A DNA stretch of 64,000 nucleotides from Flavobacterium sp. DG2-3 (GCF_030730925.1 NZ_JAVAMB010000001.1:62001-126000); one strand, 5' to 3'. Shown: positions 35,118 to 45,157, numbered from the stretch's first letter. A program made the numbers and translations. The notes: generated by a model not told the origin, from the letters alone.

Positions 35118-37613
35118 ATGAAGCTATTTTGTTTTTTGACTTTGTTTTTTACGCTTACCCTTCAGGCGCAAATTCAAATAAACGGAATCGTAACCGATTC
35201 AAACAACAAACCTCTTCCGTTTGCTACCATTACCACCTCAGAAAACAATAACACTATTACAGATGTTGACGGAAAATTTATTTTCAAAATTAGCAATTCA
35301 GCCACATCGCTTACGGTTTCTTATATTGGTTTTAAAACCAAAACGATTGCCCTAATCAGCAGCAAAACCTTTTACTCTATATCGCTTTTACAGCAAACCG
35401 ATGACTTAAAAGAAGTTGTGGTTTCTAATGAAAATCCCGCCTTAACGATAATAAAGAAAGTTATTGCTAGTAAATCGACAAACGATCCGCAGAAAAAACT
35501 AAATAACTTTGAATACAAAACCTATAATAAACTTATTGTAACTGCAAACCCTGATTCTATTGACGGACGTATTGACACTTCGGCGGCGTACAAAGATTTC
35601 GACAAAAAAATCGTTAACATCGATTCTTCCGATTATAAGTTTAAAGAAATTGTCAGCAAACAGCATTTGTTTCAAACGGAAAAAGTTTCTCAATATCAGT
35701 TTGGGAATAACAAATTGAAAGAAACTGTTTTAGGAACAAAAATAGCTGGTTTCAAACAGCCTATTTACGAAGTTTTGGCTTTCAACCTTCAATCTATCTC
35801 GATTTACGATTCTAACTACGAATTGTTCGAAACCAAATACGAAAATCCGATTTCGAGAAATGCGCCTTCTAATTACAATTATAAATTGTTAGATACTGTC
35901 AGTATAAAAGGCCGCGATACGTATATGATTTATTTCAAAAACAAATCTAGACATAGAGTTTCTGGGCTAGAAGGCGTTTTATATATTGACAAAGAAAATT
36001 TTGCTGTCGCGAAAGCCGTAATGCGAATTAAAGGCGTTTTGGATATCAGCGGTGTTCATGAATTTGAATATATTCCGAAAGAAAAAATTTGGTTTCAGAG
36101 CAATACCACTTTTAAAATCGTAAAAGGAAAAAATGATGATGATATTAGAATATTAGGCGGCACCATTCAGTTTGACGGGGATATTGAAGAGAGTTCCGAA
36201 CCAAGAAAAAAAGTGGCTTCAGATTTTACCTATCTGCTTTCAGAAAGCAATAGTTTTGATATTCGTGTAAACAACAATAATCCGATAAAAAATCCTTCCC
36301 TTTATATCGAAATCAATGACGATGCGGCCAAAAAACCAGAAAGTTTCTGGGAAGCCTATCGAAAGGAAAATTTGGATTTAAAAAGCCAGAAAACGTATTT
36401 ACTCTTAGACAGTCTTTCTATTCGAAACAGGATTGAAAAACGTTTAGGAATTGGCCGAAAAATCATTAATGGCTTCTACCCGATTGGCCCGATTGATTTG
36501 GATTTAAAGAAAATTATCAGCTACAACAATTACGAAGGTTTCAGACTTGGTTTGGGCGGTATTACAAACGACCGTTTTTCAAAAAATTTCCGTCTTGAAA
36601 GTTACACGGCTTACGGAACAAAAGACGGTGTTTTTAAATACAGTGCGGGTGGCGGGGTTTTGCTAGACAAACATACCAATACTTGGTTTAATGCCTATTA
36701 TGCAGATGATGTCCGCGAAATCGCAAGTACTGTATTTGCGGTAGATAAACGTGTATTTAAAATCTACGATCCGCGCCCGATAAACATTAGTACTTTTTAC
36801 GAATATACGGGATGGCGTGCCAATGTGCAGACTAAATTTATTCCGAAAACGGAAGCTGTTTTGGAGGTTTCGAGAAATTTGATCGAACCAAAATTTGATT
36901 ATCTTTTTAATCTCAACGGAAAGTTGTATTCGAGTTATATTATGACCACAGCAATGCTTTCTGTTGTCTGGGCGCCTTTCAGCAATTATATGCAGACTCC
37001 GACAGGAAGAAATGAAAGCGATAAAAGATTTCCGAGATTTACTTTTCAATACACGCAATCTCTTCCGAGCGTTTTCGATAATGATTTTACTTTTAGCAAA
37101 ATAGATTTTAAGGCCGAATACGAAAAACAGTATTTGAACCGCCAGAAAACAAGCTTGCTTTTACAGGCAGGTTATGCAATGGGCGATGTTCCGATTACGC
37201 ATTTGTACAATACCTCTCCAAACAACTTGACTAAAGAAACCGTTATACAGCGTATCACTTTTGCAGGTAGAAATGCTTTTGAAACGATGTATTTTAACGA
37301 ATTCTTCTCGAGCCAATATCTGATGTTTCAAATCAAACATGGTTTTGACCGAATCAGAATCATGAAAAAGGTTCGCCCTTCGTTAGTCTTGGTAACGAGA
37401 ATGGCTTGGGGAAGCATGGAAAATCCAGAACAGCATGTGGGTCCAACTTACAAAACACTTGATCGAGGCTTTTTTGAATCGGGAATTGAATTGAACAGAA
37501 TCTTTAAAGGTTTTGGTTTAGGAGGCTTCTATAGATATGGCCCAAATCAGTTATTACGATTTGAAGATAATATTGCGGTTAAGATTTCTTATGTACTTGA
37601 TCTTGGATTGTAA
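35118..37613 (+). CDS. DUF5686 outer-membrane protein with carboxypeptidase-regulatory-like domain
   Basis: 831 residues. Signal peptide 1-17 (TLFFTLTLQAQ), CarboxypepD_reg-like domain at about 20-95 (GIVTDSNNKPLPFATITTS, DVDGKFIFKI), then a long DUF5686 region that ends as a beta-barrel with aromatic strands (YRYGPNQLLRFEDNIAVKISYVL). No TonB plug is visible, so it is not a TonB receptor although the N-terminal domain is shared with them. The role is unknown, probably outer-membrane. It is a single transcriptional unit after the frr terminator. Confidence 0.88.
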   Translation: MKLFCFLTLFFTLTLQAQIQINGIVTDSNNKPLPFATITTSENNNTITDVDGKFIFKISNSATSLTVSYIGFKTKTIALISSKTFYSISLLQQTDDLKEVVVSNENPALTIIKKVIASKSTNDPQKKLNNFEYKTYNKLIVTANPDSIDGRIDTSAAYKDFDKKIVNIDSSDYKFKEIVSKQHLFQTEKVSQYQFGNNKLKETVLGTKIAGFKQPIYEVLAFNLQSISIYDSNYELFETKYENPISRNAPSNYNYKLLDTVSIKGRDTYMIYFKNKSRHRVSGLEGVLYIDKENFAVAKAVMRIKGVLDISGVHEFEYIPKEKIWFQSNTTFKIVKGKNDDDIRILGGTIQFDGDIEESSEPRKKVASDFTYLLSESNSFDIRVNNNNPIKNPSLYIEINDDAAKKPESFWEAYRKENLDLKSQKTYLLLDSLSIRNRIEKRLGIGRKIINGFYPIGPIDLDLKKIISYNNYEGFRLGLGGITNDRFSKNFRLESYTAYGTKDGVFKYSAGGGVLLDKHTNTWFNAYYADDVREIASTVFAVDKRVFKIYDPRPINISTFYEYTGWRANVQTKFIPKTEAVLEVSRNLIEPKFDYLFNLNGKLYSSYIMTTAMLSVVWAPFSNYMQTPTGRNESDKRFPRFTFQYTQSLPSVFDNDFTFSKIDFKAEYEKQYLNRQKTSLLLQAGYAMGDVPITHLYNTSPNNLTKETVIQRITFAGRNAFETMYFNEFFSSQYLMFQIKHGFDRIRIMKKVRPSLVLVTRMAWGSMENPEQHVGPTYKTLDRGFFESGIELNRIFKGFGLGGFYRYGPNQLLRFEDNIAVKISYVLDLGL

Positions 37614-37620
37614 ATAGTTT

Positions 37621-37855
37621 TAAATTCCAATCTTTTTAAATTCCAAATTCCAATTGTATTATTATAAAACTTTATCCAAATAACTTTATGGTTACTTTGC
37701 GTTAGACGCACTGCGGTGCGCCTCTACAATTCACAATACTTAAAAATCTTCGTGCATCTTTGTGGAAATTCTTTGCGAATCTCTGTGGCAGAAAACAAAA
37801 ATCCCAAACCCCAACAAAAATTGGAATTTGGAATTTTAAAATATTGGAATTTTCT
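37621..37855. repeat. Repeat-filled convergent gap after the DUF5686 gene
   Basis: TTAAATTCCAAATTCCAATT at about 37638 and TTGGAATTTGGAATTTTAAA at about 37819 are inverse. Between them are a GACGCACTGCGGTGCGCC hairpin (about 37707-37724) and a CTTCGTGCATCTTTGTGG / CGAATCTCTGTGGC stretch related to the other intergenic repeats. A short open frame here is repeat sequence only. Confidence 0.65.
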
Positions 37856-37861
37856 AAAGTA

Positions 37862-40132
37862 CTATGGTTTAAAAATCAAAACCGATGGCGAATTATTCAG
37901 CCAAATGCTTTGAGATTCTATTAGCTTTTTCCAGCTTTCCAGACTGATAATCATTAAATCCTGACTTTCTAAAAATTCTTTCTTCAGCGTTCTATCATTC
38001 ATAATCATAATATGATTTGGTGCAATCTGCTCGATAGAACGAATGGTTTCCTGAATTTCTCTTGTGTTTTTCACTTCTCCGCCAGCGTCTAAAACCGTAA
38101 TCTGAGAACCGTTATTATTGATTAGCTTTTTAGCATATTCAATTAAAAAAGCATCTTCTTTACTAAAAACAGGCATCAAAACGCGATTGACGTCTTCTAA
38201 GTTTTTATCGATAAAAATTCCGACCGGCATTCTAGATTTTGTAATAATGTGACGTGTTCTTTCATCGAAAGGAGAATTTTCAAACAAACCTTCTTTTCCT
38301 GTAAACTTATCAATCAAACGATCTGGATTTACCATTCTGGTCGTAAAACCAAGTATTTTTCCGAGTAAAGTTCCGTCAAAAATAGACTGACCTAAACCAA
38401 CCAATAACAAATCATATTCGCCATGATTTGCCGTATCAATTATATCAGAATCAATATCATTAGAAACTTTAAACAAACTCAACATATCCTGATTCAGCGC
38501 ATGCGATTCTTCAATAACCGGAACCAGCATTTTGCGCTCATATTCTTTTACATCAAAAGAGTGCACTTCTGTACTTAATGAAATATGCATCGCTGTTACG
38601 ATTGAATTGTCTGCTTGTTTTTTCACCAAACTGTTGGCAATCTTGAGCAGTTTTTTCCCTTTTTCTGGAGTTGCAAACGAAAGAAGGATTTTAAATTTAC
38701 TTTTGCTTCCTATTTCCTGAGGAACAGCCGTGACCTTATCTTTAAAAATAAATCCGATGAAATCTAATGCTGGTCCCGTCATAAAAGTAGTGATCAATGC
38801 CATAATAACCATCATCGTAAAGATTTCTGTAGACAATACGCCAAGATCATAACCGATATTTAAAACCACCAGTTCCATTAAACCTCTCGTGTTCATCAAG
38901 GCACCAATGGCCAAACTGTCTTTCCAGTTCTGCCCCATAAATTTGGCCGCAAAGGCGCTTCCGAAAAATTTACCTACAACGGCAACCAGAATGATCAAAC
39001 CTGTAATTTTCCATAATTCAGGATCATTCAGCAATCCGATTTGTGTACGCAAACCAGTAAACACGAAGAATAGTGGCAATAGAACAATAATGGCAACGTC
39101 TTCAACCTTTTCAATAAATATATTTCTGAATTTATTGTTTTCAGGCATGATTACTCCCGCTAAAAAAGCTCCAAATAAAGCATGAATTCCAATTAATTCA
39201 GAAGCATAGGAAGAAATTAAAAGTGTGATAAAGAAAATCGCAACAACTGGTTTATTCAAGCTTTCGCGAGTTGCATTCAAATCTCCTACCCTTTTCAAGA
39301 ACGGACGAACGATTTTTAGCATAATAATAACATACAAAATCGCCATTCCGATAACATAAAGCGAACTCGAAAGCGAGCCTGCTTTTACAATAGCAATAAC
39401 AACCGCCAAAATACACCACGCTGTAATATCATCTGCAGCGGCACAAGTAATGGCAATCGTTCCTAATTTTGTTTTCTGCATACCGCGTTCTTGCACAATT
39501 CGAGCTAAAACGGGGAAAGCGGTAATACTCATGGCAATACCCATAAACAATCCAAAAGAAGAAAACTCCACTCCTTCTGGCGCAAAAGTCTCGTATATAA
39601 AATAGGCCAATGACAAACCTAAAGCAAACGGAATTACGATACTGGCATGGCTAATAACAACAGCATCATGCGCTTTATTTTTTAGGACTTTCAAGTCCAA
39701 TTCCATTCCGATCACAAACATGAAAAGAATTAAACCGATCTGGCTTAAAAACTGTAAGTTTCCTAAAGATGCTGCTGGGAATAAAGCTGCAGAAAACTCT
39801 GGAAAATACATTCCGACTAAAGATGGCCCTAACACAATTCCGGCAATCATCTCTCCGATTACCGACGGTTGTCCTATTTTTCTAAAAATCCATCCAAACA
39901 GACGAGCGACCAAAATAATGGTTACGATCTGCGCTAGTAAAATAGCTAGTGGATGCTGCAGATTTTCGACCATCGAATGAAGAAAGTCTTTCCAATGATT
40001 GCTTTCAACACTTTTCTTTACAATATTACGGCCCACTTCTAATGAGGCGCCTTTAGAAATTACCCAATATATTAGCGCTGTAAAACCACCAATAATTGTA
40101 ACATAGAATATAGAGTTCTTAATGTTATTCAT
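37862..40132 (-). CDS. CPA2-type cation:proton antiporter with C-terminal USP-like domain
   Basis: 756 residues from the ATG at 40130-40132. The frame continues upstream to 40192 but the extra 20 residues are polar and atypical. After one N-terminal TM helix, about 12 more form the Na+/H+ exchanger domain (FGWIFRKIGQPSVIGEMIAGIVLGPSL; ITAFPVLARIVQERGMQKTKLGTIAITCAAADDITAW, holding the conserved Asp pair; FGAFLAGVIMPE). The cytosolic C-terminus (about 480-756) looks like universal-stress-protein repeats (LLVGLGQS). It resembles KefB-like exchangers for K+ or Na+. It is a single gene. Confidence 0.92.
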   Translation of the reverse strand: MNNIKNSIFYVTIIGGFTALIYWVISKGASLEVGRNIVKKSVESNHWKDFLHSMVENLQHPLAILLAQIVTIILVARLFGWIFRKIGQPSVIGEMIAGIVLGPSLVGMYFPEFSAALFPAASLGNLQFLSQIGLILFMFVIGMELDLKVLKNKAHDAVVISHASIVIPFALGLSLAYFIYETFAPEGVEFSSFGLFMGIAMSITAFPVLARIVQERGMQKTKLGTIAITCAAADDITAWCILAVVIAIVKAGSLSSSLYVIGMAILYVIIMLKIVRPFLKRVGDLNATRESLNKPVVAIFFITLLISSYASELIGIHALFGAFLAGVIMPENNKFRNIFIEKVEDVAIIVLLPLFFVFTGLRTQIGLLNDPELWKITGLIILVAVVGKFFGSAFAAKFMGQNWKDSLAIGALMNTRGLMELVVLNIGYDLGVLSTEIFTMMVIMALITTFMTGPALDFIGFIFKDKVTAVPQEIGSKSKFKILLSFATPEKGKKLLKIANSLVKKQADNSIVTAMHISLSTEVHSFDVKEYERKMLVPVIEESHALNQDMLSLFKVSNDIDSDIIDTANHGEYDLLLVGLGQSIFDGTLLGKILGFTTRMVNPDRLIDKFTGKEGLFENSPFDERTRHIITKSRMPVGIFIDKNLEDVNRVLMPVFSKEDAFLIEYAKKLINNNGSQITVLDAGGEVKNTREIQETIRSIEQIAPNHIMIMNDRTLKKEFLESQDLMIISLESWKKLIESQSIWLNNSPSVLIFKP

Positions 40133-40245
40133 AACTCGTTCTTTAGATTTATTTGCGCAAATATCAGAACTGAGTTTTACGTGAAAAAGCAAATTTCCAG
40201 CTAATTTTCAATGTATGTAACAAGTCGGAAAAACTTTGTAATAAG

Positions 40246-40974
40246 TTATAATTTTACCTTTTTCAAAAAATCAGAACGATAGGTTTCACTTAAAATTAAG
40301 GCTGTATTTTTATTGTTTTCGTCCAAATGATGCAAGACAATTTCGTTATGGTTAAAGAATTTTATCGCTTTTACAGCTACGATTTCCTTTTTATTAATTC
40401 GGCAGAAATCGGCATCTGGCAATTCTTTTAAAAGCGTGTCGAATTTTACATTTTTCAAATTCAAAAAACTTCCGTCAGTAAGAAGCACCGTTTTGTCTCG
40501 ACTGTCGCTTAATGCAGTTGTAATGTACTGGATTTTATTAAAATACAGCAGCGTCTTCCCTTTGTCAGTATTGAGCTGAATGAATTTTTTATCTGAATTT
40601 GATTTTTCAAAACGTTCAAGAGCCTTTGAAATCGCTTTTTCTAAACGCTCCAATTTTACAGGTTTTGTAATGTAATCTACCGCATCTATGTTAAACGCTT
40701 CGGCCGCATATTCTTTGTACGCTGTGCAGAAAATGACTAATTTATCCTGCAGCTTTTCAGCCAGATGCAATCCGTCGATTCCTGGCATTTCGATGTCTGA
40801 GATTAGCAGATCGAAATCCAGATCCGAAATATCAGACAAAAGTTTCTCAGGATTATTAAATGTTTTTACGATTTCCAGTTCAGGAATCTGTTCGCAAAGC
40901 ATTTTTAGGTATGTTAATCCCGGAAGTTCATCGTCCAGAAGCAAGCATTTCAGTTTTGTATTCAAGTAAATCAA
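40246..40974 (-). CDS. LytTR-family response regulator
   Basis: 242 residues. Receiver domain about 8-125 with LLDDE and the phosphoacceptor in LLISDIEMPGIDG. The LytTR DNA-binding domain (about 140-240) has KIQYITTALSDSRDKTVLLTDG, DFCRINKKEIVAVKAI and the conserved basic turns. It forms a pair with the upstream LytS-like kinase, overlapping it by 47 bases. The regulon is unknown. The next gene downstream is the antiporter, on the same strand. Confidence 0.94.
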   Translation of the reverse strand: MIYLNTKLKCLLLDDELPGLTYLKMLCEQIPELEIVKTFNNPEKLLSDISDLDFDLLISDIEMPGIDGLHLAEKLQDKLVIFCTAYKEYAAEAFNIDAVDYITKPVKLERLEKAISKALERFEKSNSDKKFIQLNTDKGKTLLYFNKIQYITTALSDSRDKTVLLTDGSFLNLKNVKFDTLLKELPDADFCRINKKEIVAVKAIKFFNHNEIVLHHLDENNKNTALILSETYRSDFLKKVKL

Positions 40975-41689
40975 TTTTTAGATGAGCAATATAAACGTCG
41001 TTTTCTATAAACTTATCGAGTTTGAAATTGTTTTTGTAAATAATGCGAAGACGATGTTCTAGTGTGGCATGGCCAAAACCGCTTCGTTCTTTTTTCAGCA
41101 CTTTTTTATCAGAGATTTTATTCGAAACCGTCATAAAAAAAGCATTGTCTTTAAACTCAAAAACTACCGTAATAAAAGCATCGGGACTTTGAAGATCGGC
41201 ATGTTTAAAAGCATTTTCAATTAAATCGATCGAAATTAAAGGTGCCAGCAAAGGCTGATCGTACAATTTATCTTCTTGGTTAATATTGGTTTTGACTTTG
41301 AGCTCAAAAAGCGGACTGATTTTAATTTTATTGATTTCGATTAAATTCAGAGCAAAATCTATTTCTTCTTTGGCTGTTACAAATTTCTTTTTGCTTTCAT
41401 ACAAAATATAATCCAACACATTAGCCAATTTGTCCAATGCAAAGTAAGTTTGGTAAGCATGCGACTGAATCGAATTTAAAATATTTTTAAACAAATGCGG
41501 ATTTAGTTTTGATTCTAAATTCTCCAATTGCAAATCGTTAACTTTTGATTCTAAAGCATAGAAACTTTTCTCGGCATCTTCTTTGGCTTTTTTGGTTTGC
41601 ATTAATTGATAAACCATAAAACAAATAATGATGATGAGAAGCAGAAGAATTGCCAGAAAAATAAAAGTTGTTGTATTGTTTTGCTGCAT
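40928..41689 (-). CDS. LytS-like sensor histidine kinase
   Basis: 253 residues. One N-terminal TM helix (about 7-27, TFIFLAILLLLIIIICFMVYQLM) is followed by a short coiled coil. The His_kinase motif LESKLNPHLFKNILNSIQS (His in NPHLFKN) comes next, then a HATPase-like domain (IDLIENAFKHADLQSPDAFI, GFGHATLEHRLRIIY). There is no periplasmic sensor domain. A -7-like box TAATTTTG on the minus strand (41742-41749) lies 53 bases upstream. It is coupled to the LytTR gene. Confidence 0.92.
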   Translation of the reverse strand: MQQNNTTTFIFLAILLLLIIIICFMVYQLMQTKKAKEDAEKSFYALESKVNDLQLENLESKLNPHLFKNILNSIQSHAYQTYFALDKLANVLDYILYESKKKFVTAKEEIDFALNLIEINKIKISPLFELKVKTNINQEDKLYDQPLLAPLISIDLIENAFKHADLQSPDAFITVVFEFKDNAFFMTVSNKISDKKVLKKERSGFGHATLEHRLRIIYKNNFKLDKFIENDVYIAHLKIDLLEYKTEMLASGR

Positions 41690-41881
41690 CGCTGTTAATC
41701 TATTTTTAAGTACAAATTACAATAACCGATTTTTTTTATTGCAAAATTAATTGCAAATATGGCAAAAGCAGACGACTAAAAAGCAAAAAGCAAGTAAATT
41801 ATCCTATTTTTAAGATGTTATGGTTTGTGTTAACATAAAGTAAAATAGAGGCGATTGTTTATGATTTCGAGCACTTTTCAC

Positions 41882-41889
41882 TACATTTG
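41882..41889 (+). promoter_or_regulatory. -7 box for the RND-family exporter
   Basis: TACATTTG is a full TAnnTTTG match. It overlaps the TTG at 41887, which is the most upstream possible start but is therefore unlikely. Confidence 0.55.
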
Positions 41890-41910
41890 CAACCATTTTT
41901 TAAAGATGTT

Positions 41911-44277
41911 ATGAAAAACGCTATTCAAGTTGGATTTTGGGAAAAATTGGCCCGAATCATACTTAAAAACAGAATTACGATTCTGGTTATACTTTCTGCT
42001 TTAACTATTTTCTTTGGTTATCAGTGGAAAAATCTATCTATGACTTACACTGAAGCAAACCTGCTTCCTAAAGATCATATTGCCAATAAAGATTATCAAA
42101 AATTCTTAGACAAATTTGGTGAAGAAGGAAACCTAATTGTGATTGGTTTTCAGGATAAAAACTTTTTTACGCCTAAAAATTACGCCGCTTGGAATGAATT
42201 AATGACAGGCTTGAAAAAATCTAAAGAAGTTGATTTAGTCGTTTCTTTGAATGATTTGAAAAAACTGGAAAAAGATACGGTTAATGAAAAATTTGTTTTA
42301 ACGCCTTTTATCGATCAAAGCAAAGTTTTGGACCCTGCGTATTTAAAAAGCGCTCAAGACGAATTGTTTAACAATCTGCCTTTTTACGAAGGCCTTTTAT
42401 TCAACAAAAAAAGCGGAAGCGTACGCTCGGCGATTTACATGAATAAAGCTTTGGTAAACACCGCTGAAAGAAAAACTTTTATTCTGAAAACTCTGGTTCC
42501 GAAGATTGATAAATTCGAAAAAACAACTGGAATCGATTTGAAAGTTTCTGGAATGCCATACATCAGAACGATTAACGCCGACAACATGAAAGGCGAAATT
42601 GGACTTTTCATTGGTGCGTCTTTACTGACCGTTTCATTGATTTTCTTTTTCTTTTTCCGTTCGTTTAGAGCTACATTTATTTCTATCTGTATTTTAATTG
42701 TCGGTGTAACTTGGTCATTTGGAATGCTTGGATTATTGGGTTATAAAATCACCATTTTAACAGCTATTATTCCACCGCTGATTATCGTAATCGGAATTAC
42801 AAACTGTATTTTCTTGATTAATAAATATCAGCAGGAAATTAAAATACACAACAATCAGGCAAAAGCATTACAGCGTGTAATTTCAAAAATTGGATCATCA
42901 ACTTTGATGACCAATTTAACCGCAGCCATTGGTTTTGCAACGCTGATGATTACAGGAAACGAATTGCTGTTTGAATTCGGTTTGGTCACTTCTATCAACG
43001 TGCTTTCTGTATATACTCTGACGCTTTTTATTGTGCCAATTATTTACAGTTTTATGCCATTGCCGAAAGCAAAACATTTATACCATTTAGACAAAACGTA
43101 TATTTCGACGCTTTTAAATTCTGTTGCTACAATTGTTAAAGGCAAAAAGACAATTGTCTATATTATTTATGCGGTACTTTTTATCGTGAGTTTGAATGGT
43201 GTAAGACAAATGAAAGTTTCGGGAAGTTTAATTGGTGAAATGCCAAAAACAGCTTCTTTCTTTAAAGATATTTTATTTTACGAAAAAGAATTTAATGGTG
43301 TAATGCCTCTTGAAATTATGATTGACACCAAAAAGAAAAAAGGTGTTATGAAAGCTTCGACGATTCGTAAAATGGATGAACTGCAAAATACAATTGCAGA
43401 AATTCCAGAATTGGCAAAACCGGTTTCTGTAGTGAATTTGGTGAAATATTCTAAACAGGCTTTCTACAATGGAAACCCAGAATATTACCAATTGCCGACT
43501 TCGCAAGAGCAGACTTTTATTTTGAGTTATGCTAAAAATGCGACTAAAAACAGCAAAGAAAATCTAATGAAAGCTTACGTCGATTCGACTGGACAATATG
43601 CCAGAATCACAACTTTCATGAAAGATATTGGAACGGATGAAATGGCAAAAGTAGAAGGGAAAATCCGCAAGAAAATTGATGAAATTTTTCCGAAAGATCG
43701 TTATGAAGTTACAATTACAGGAAAAGCATTGGTTTTCCAGAAAGGAACAACTTATTTGGCGCACAACTTAATTGAGTCGCTTCTTTTTGCCATTGCAACG
43801 ATTGCAATTTTGATGCTTTATTTGTTTAGATCATTCAAAATGGTAGCGGCTTCTTTAATTACGAATATTTTACCGCTTTGCATTACTTCAGGATTAATGG
43901 GTTATTTCGGAATTCCATTAAAGCCTTCAACGATTTTGGTATTTAGTATTGCTTTCGGAATCTCGGTTGATAATGCGATTCAGTTTATGGCGAAATACAA
44001 ACACGACTTGATTCAAAATAAAGGAAAAGTGAAGAAATCGGTTTTCAGTGCCTTGCGAGAAACTGGAGTAAGTACTTTCTATACTTCTGTGGTTTTAATT
44101 TTAGGTTTTGCGACTTTCACTTTATCAAGTTTCAGCGGAACTATTGCGCTTGGTGGATTAATTTCTTGTACTTTGGTTTTTGCAATGTTTGCGAATTTGG
44201 TTGTTTTGCCTTCTTTGGTTTTAACTTTCGAAAAAAAGAAAACTAAGAAAGAGGAATTGGAGAATTTGGATAAGTAA
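41911..44277 (+). CDS. RND/MMPL-family exporter
   Basis: 788 residues from the ATG at 41911. The start at 41887 would be inside the promoter box. It has two repeated halves, each with one TM helix, a large periplasmic loop (about 45-225 and 455-620) and a cluster of about five TM helices. Typical stretches are GLFIGASLLTVSLIFFFFFRSF and ITNILPLCITSGLMGYFG...FGISVDNAIQFMAKYKHDL, the conserved Asp-containing RND segment. It resembles the MMPL/hopanoid-type RND proteins that move lipids or small hydrophobic molecules. The cargo is unknown. Confidence 0.9.
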   Translation: MKNAIQVGFWEKLARIILKNRITILVILSALTIFFGYQWKNLSMTYTEANLLPKDHIANKDYQKFLDKFGEEGNLIVIGFQDKNFFTPKNYAAWNELMTGLKKSKEVDLVVSLNDLKKLEKDTVNEKFVLTPFIDQSKVLDPAYLKSAQDELFNNLPFYEGLLFNKKSGSVRSAIYMNKALVNTAERKTFILKTLVPKIDKFEKTTGIDLKVSGMPYIRTINADNMKGEIGLFIGASLLTVSLIFFFFFRSFRATFISICILIVGVTWSFGMLGLLGYKITILTAIIPPLIIVIGITNCIFLINKYQQEIKIHNNQAKALQRVISKIGSSTLMTNLTAAIGFATLMITGNELLFEFGLVTSINVLSVYTLTLFIVPIIYSFMPLPKAKHLYHLDKTYISTLLNSVATIVKGKKTIVYIIYAVLFIVSLNGVRQMKVSGSLIGEMPKTASFFKDILFYEKEFNGVMPLEIMIDTKKKKGVMKASTIRKMDELQNTIAEIPELAKPVSVVNLVKYSKQAFYNGNPEYYQLPTSQEQTFILSYAKNATKNSKENLMKAYVDSTGQYARITTFMKDIGTDEMAKVEGKIRKKIDEIFPKDRYEVTITGKALVFQKGTTYLAHNLIESLLFAIATIAILMLYLFRSFKMVAASLITNILPLCITSGLMGYFGIPLKPSTILVFSIAFGISVDNAIQFMAKYKHDLIQNKGKVKKSVFSALRETGVSTFYTSVVLILGFATFTLSSFSGTIALGGLISCTLVFAMFANLVVLPSLVLTFEKKKTKKEELENLDK

Positions 44278-44305
44278 CTATTTTTCTAATACAACTAAAA
44301 CGAGA

Positions 44306-44470
44306 ATGGAAATATTTAGATTGTTTATACCTCTGATTTTAATTGGTTTCGGAATAATCTTAAAATATTCAAATAACGAGGACTTAAAACCTTTAAAAAA
44401 ATATTAGCTATTTATTATTATTGCAGGCGCATTCGTTTTTATTTTTAGATTATATGATTTTTTAAAATAA
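44306..44470 (+). pseudogene. Small two-helix membrane protein gene interrupted by an in-frame TAG
   Basis: From the ATG at 44306 the frame reads MEIFRLFIPLILIGFGIILK... to a TAG at 44405-44407, then continues LFIIIAGAFVFIFRLYDFLK to a TAA at 44468. Both halves are hydrophobic helices, one turn of charge (EDLKPLKKY) apart, so they look like one 54-residue protein. If the stop was TGG (Trp), one G-to-A change broke it. A sequencing error or readthrough are alternatives. It directly follows the exporter gene. Confidence 0.5.
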
Positions 44471-44486
44471 AAATTCCCACAAAGTC

Positions 44487-44586
44487 TGTCATTTCGAGGA
44501 ACGAGAAATCTACGCAAGAAACTCGACAAAGTATTTCCAATCTTTGTAGAATATTGTCGCGGAGATTTCTCGTTCCTCGAAATGAC
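44487..44586. repeat. Inverted repeat with 'TCATTTCGAGGAACGAGAAA' arms
   Basis: TGTCATTTCGAGGAACGAGA and TCTCGTTCCTCGAAATGACA form the stem. The loop holds CTCGACAAAGTATTTCCAATCTTTGTAG, which shares CTCGACAAAG and CCAATCTTTGTAG with the loops of the GCGGAGTCGAAGAC elements at 14665 and 21907. It is probably the same element family with a different stem. Confidence 0.8.
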
Positions 44587-44651
44587 AAAAAATACGAAAC
44601 ATTCGTAATTGTTGAAACGAATGCTTTAATATTAAGAATCGAAACATCGAA

Positions 44652-44951
44652 ATGGCAAAGAAAAGAATCGCACTAATTGTATTACTTTTTTCATATACAA
44701 GTATTTGTTTTGCAGAAGGACAATATGGGTTAGCGCGATTTATGAACTTTATACAGCTTTTGTTTATTTGCTTTTGGATTCTTGCATTTACAATGTTTGG
44801 AGGAATAATTGTGAAGTTTATTTTACAGAAAAACAAGCTGTTTATAAAGAACCAGACGCTTAAGGCATTTTCTATCGCATTCTTAATAACAATTGCAGCA
44901 ATGCTGATTTTTGGAGATGACTTTCTATTTTCTTTATGGAATAATACCTGA
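44652..44951 (+). CDS. Small membrane protein
   Basis: 99 residues. A signal-like helix (about 5-21, ending CFAEG) is followed by TM segments at about 32-55 and 75-90, with a cationic loop (KFILQKNKLFIKNQTLK) between them and a short end at WNNT. I do not recognise the family. It lies between a broken small membrane gene and asnS. The two adjacent small membrane proteins may be related in role, but that is inference. Confidence 0.6.
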   Translation: MAKKRIALIVLLFSYTSICFAEGQYGLARFMNFIQLLFICFWILAFTMFGGIIVKFILQKNKLFIKNQTLKAFSIAFLITIAAMLIFGDDFLFSLWNNT

Positions 44952-45083
44952 TTTTTAAAATGTTTATCGAATTTTAAAAAGCTTATAAAGATTTGCCAAA
45001 ACTCTCACCACTGGTGAGAGAAATTACTTGAACAAATAATTTGAAGAACAACAATCAACTTCAAAAAATTAATTATTATCGTT

Positions 45084-45091
45084 TATATTTG
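45084..45091 (+). promoter_or_regulatory. -7 box for asnS
   Basis: TATATTTG, 66 bases before the asnS ATG, with an AATCTAAAATC repeat (45136-45151) in the leader. Confidence 0.5.
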
Positions 45092-45157
45092 CAATTCGAT
45101 ATAAAAACACTGATTTGGTTTTAAGCTTAAGTCAGAAATCTAAAATCTTAAATAACA

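Noticed and set aside
37716..37913. 65-residue plus-strand frame
   Set aside because: Lies in repeat DNA between convergent genes.
44510..44836. 108-residue minus-strand frame
   Set aside because: Antisense to the 99-residue membrane gene and to an inverted repeat; no family features.
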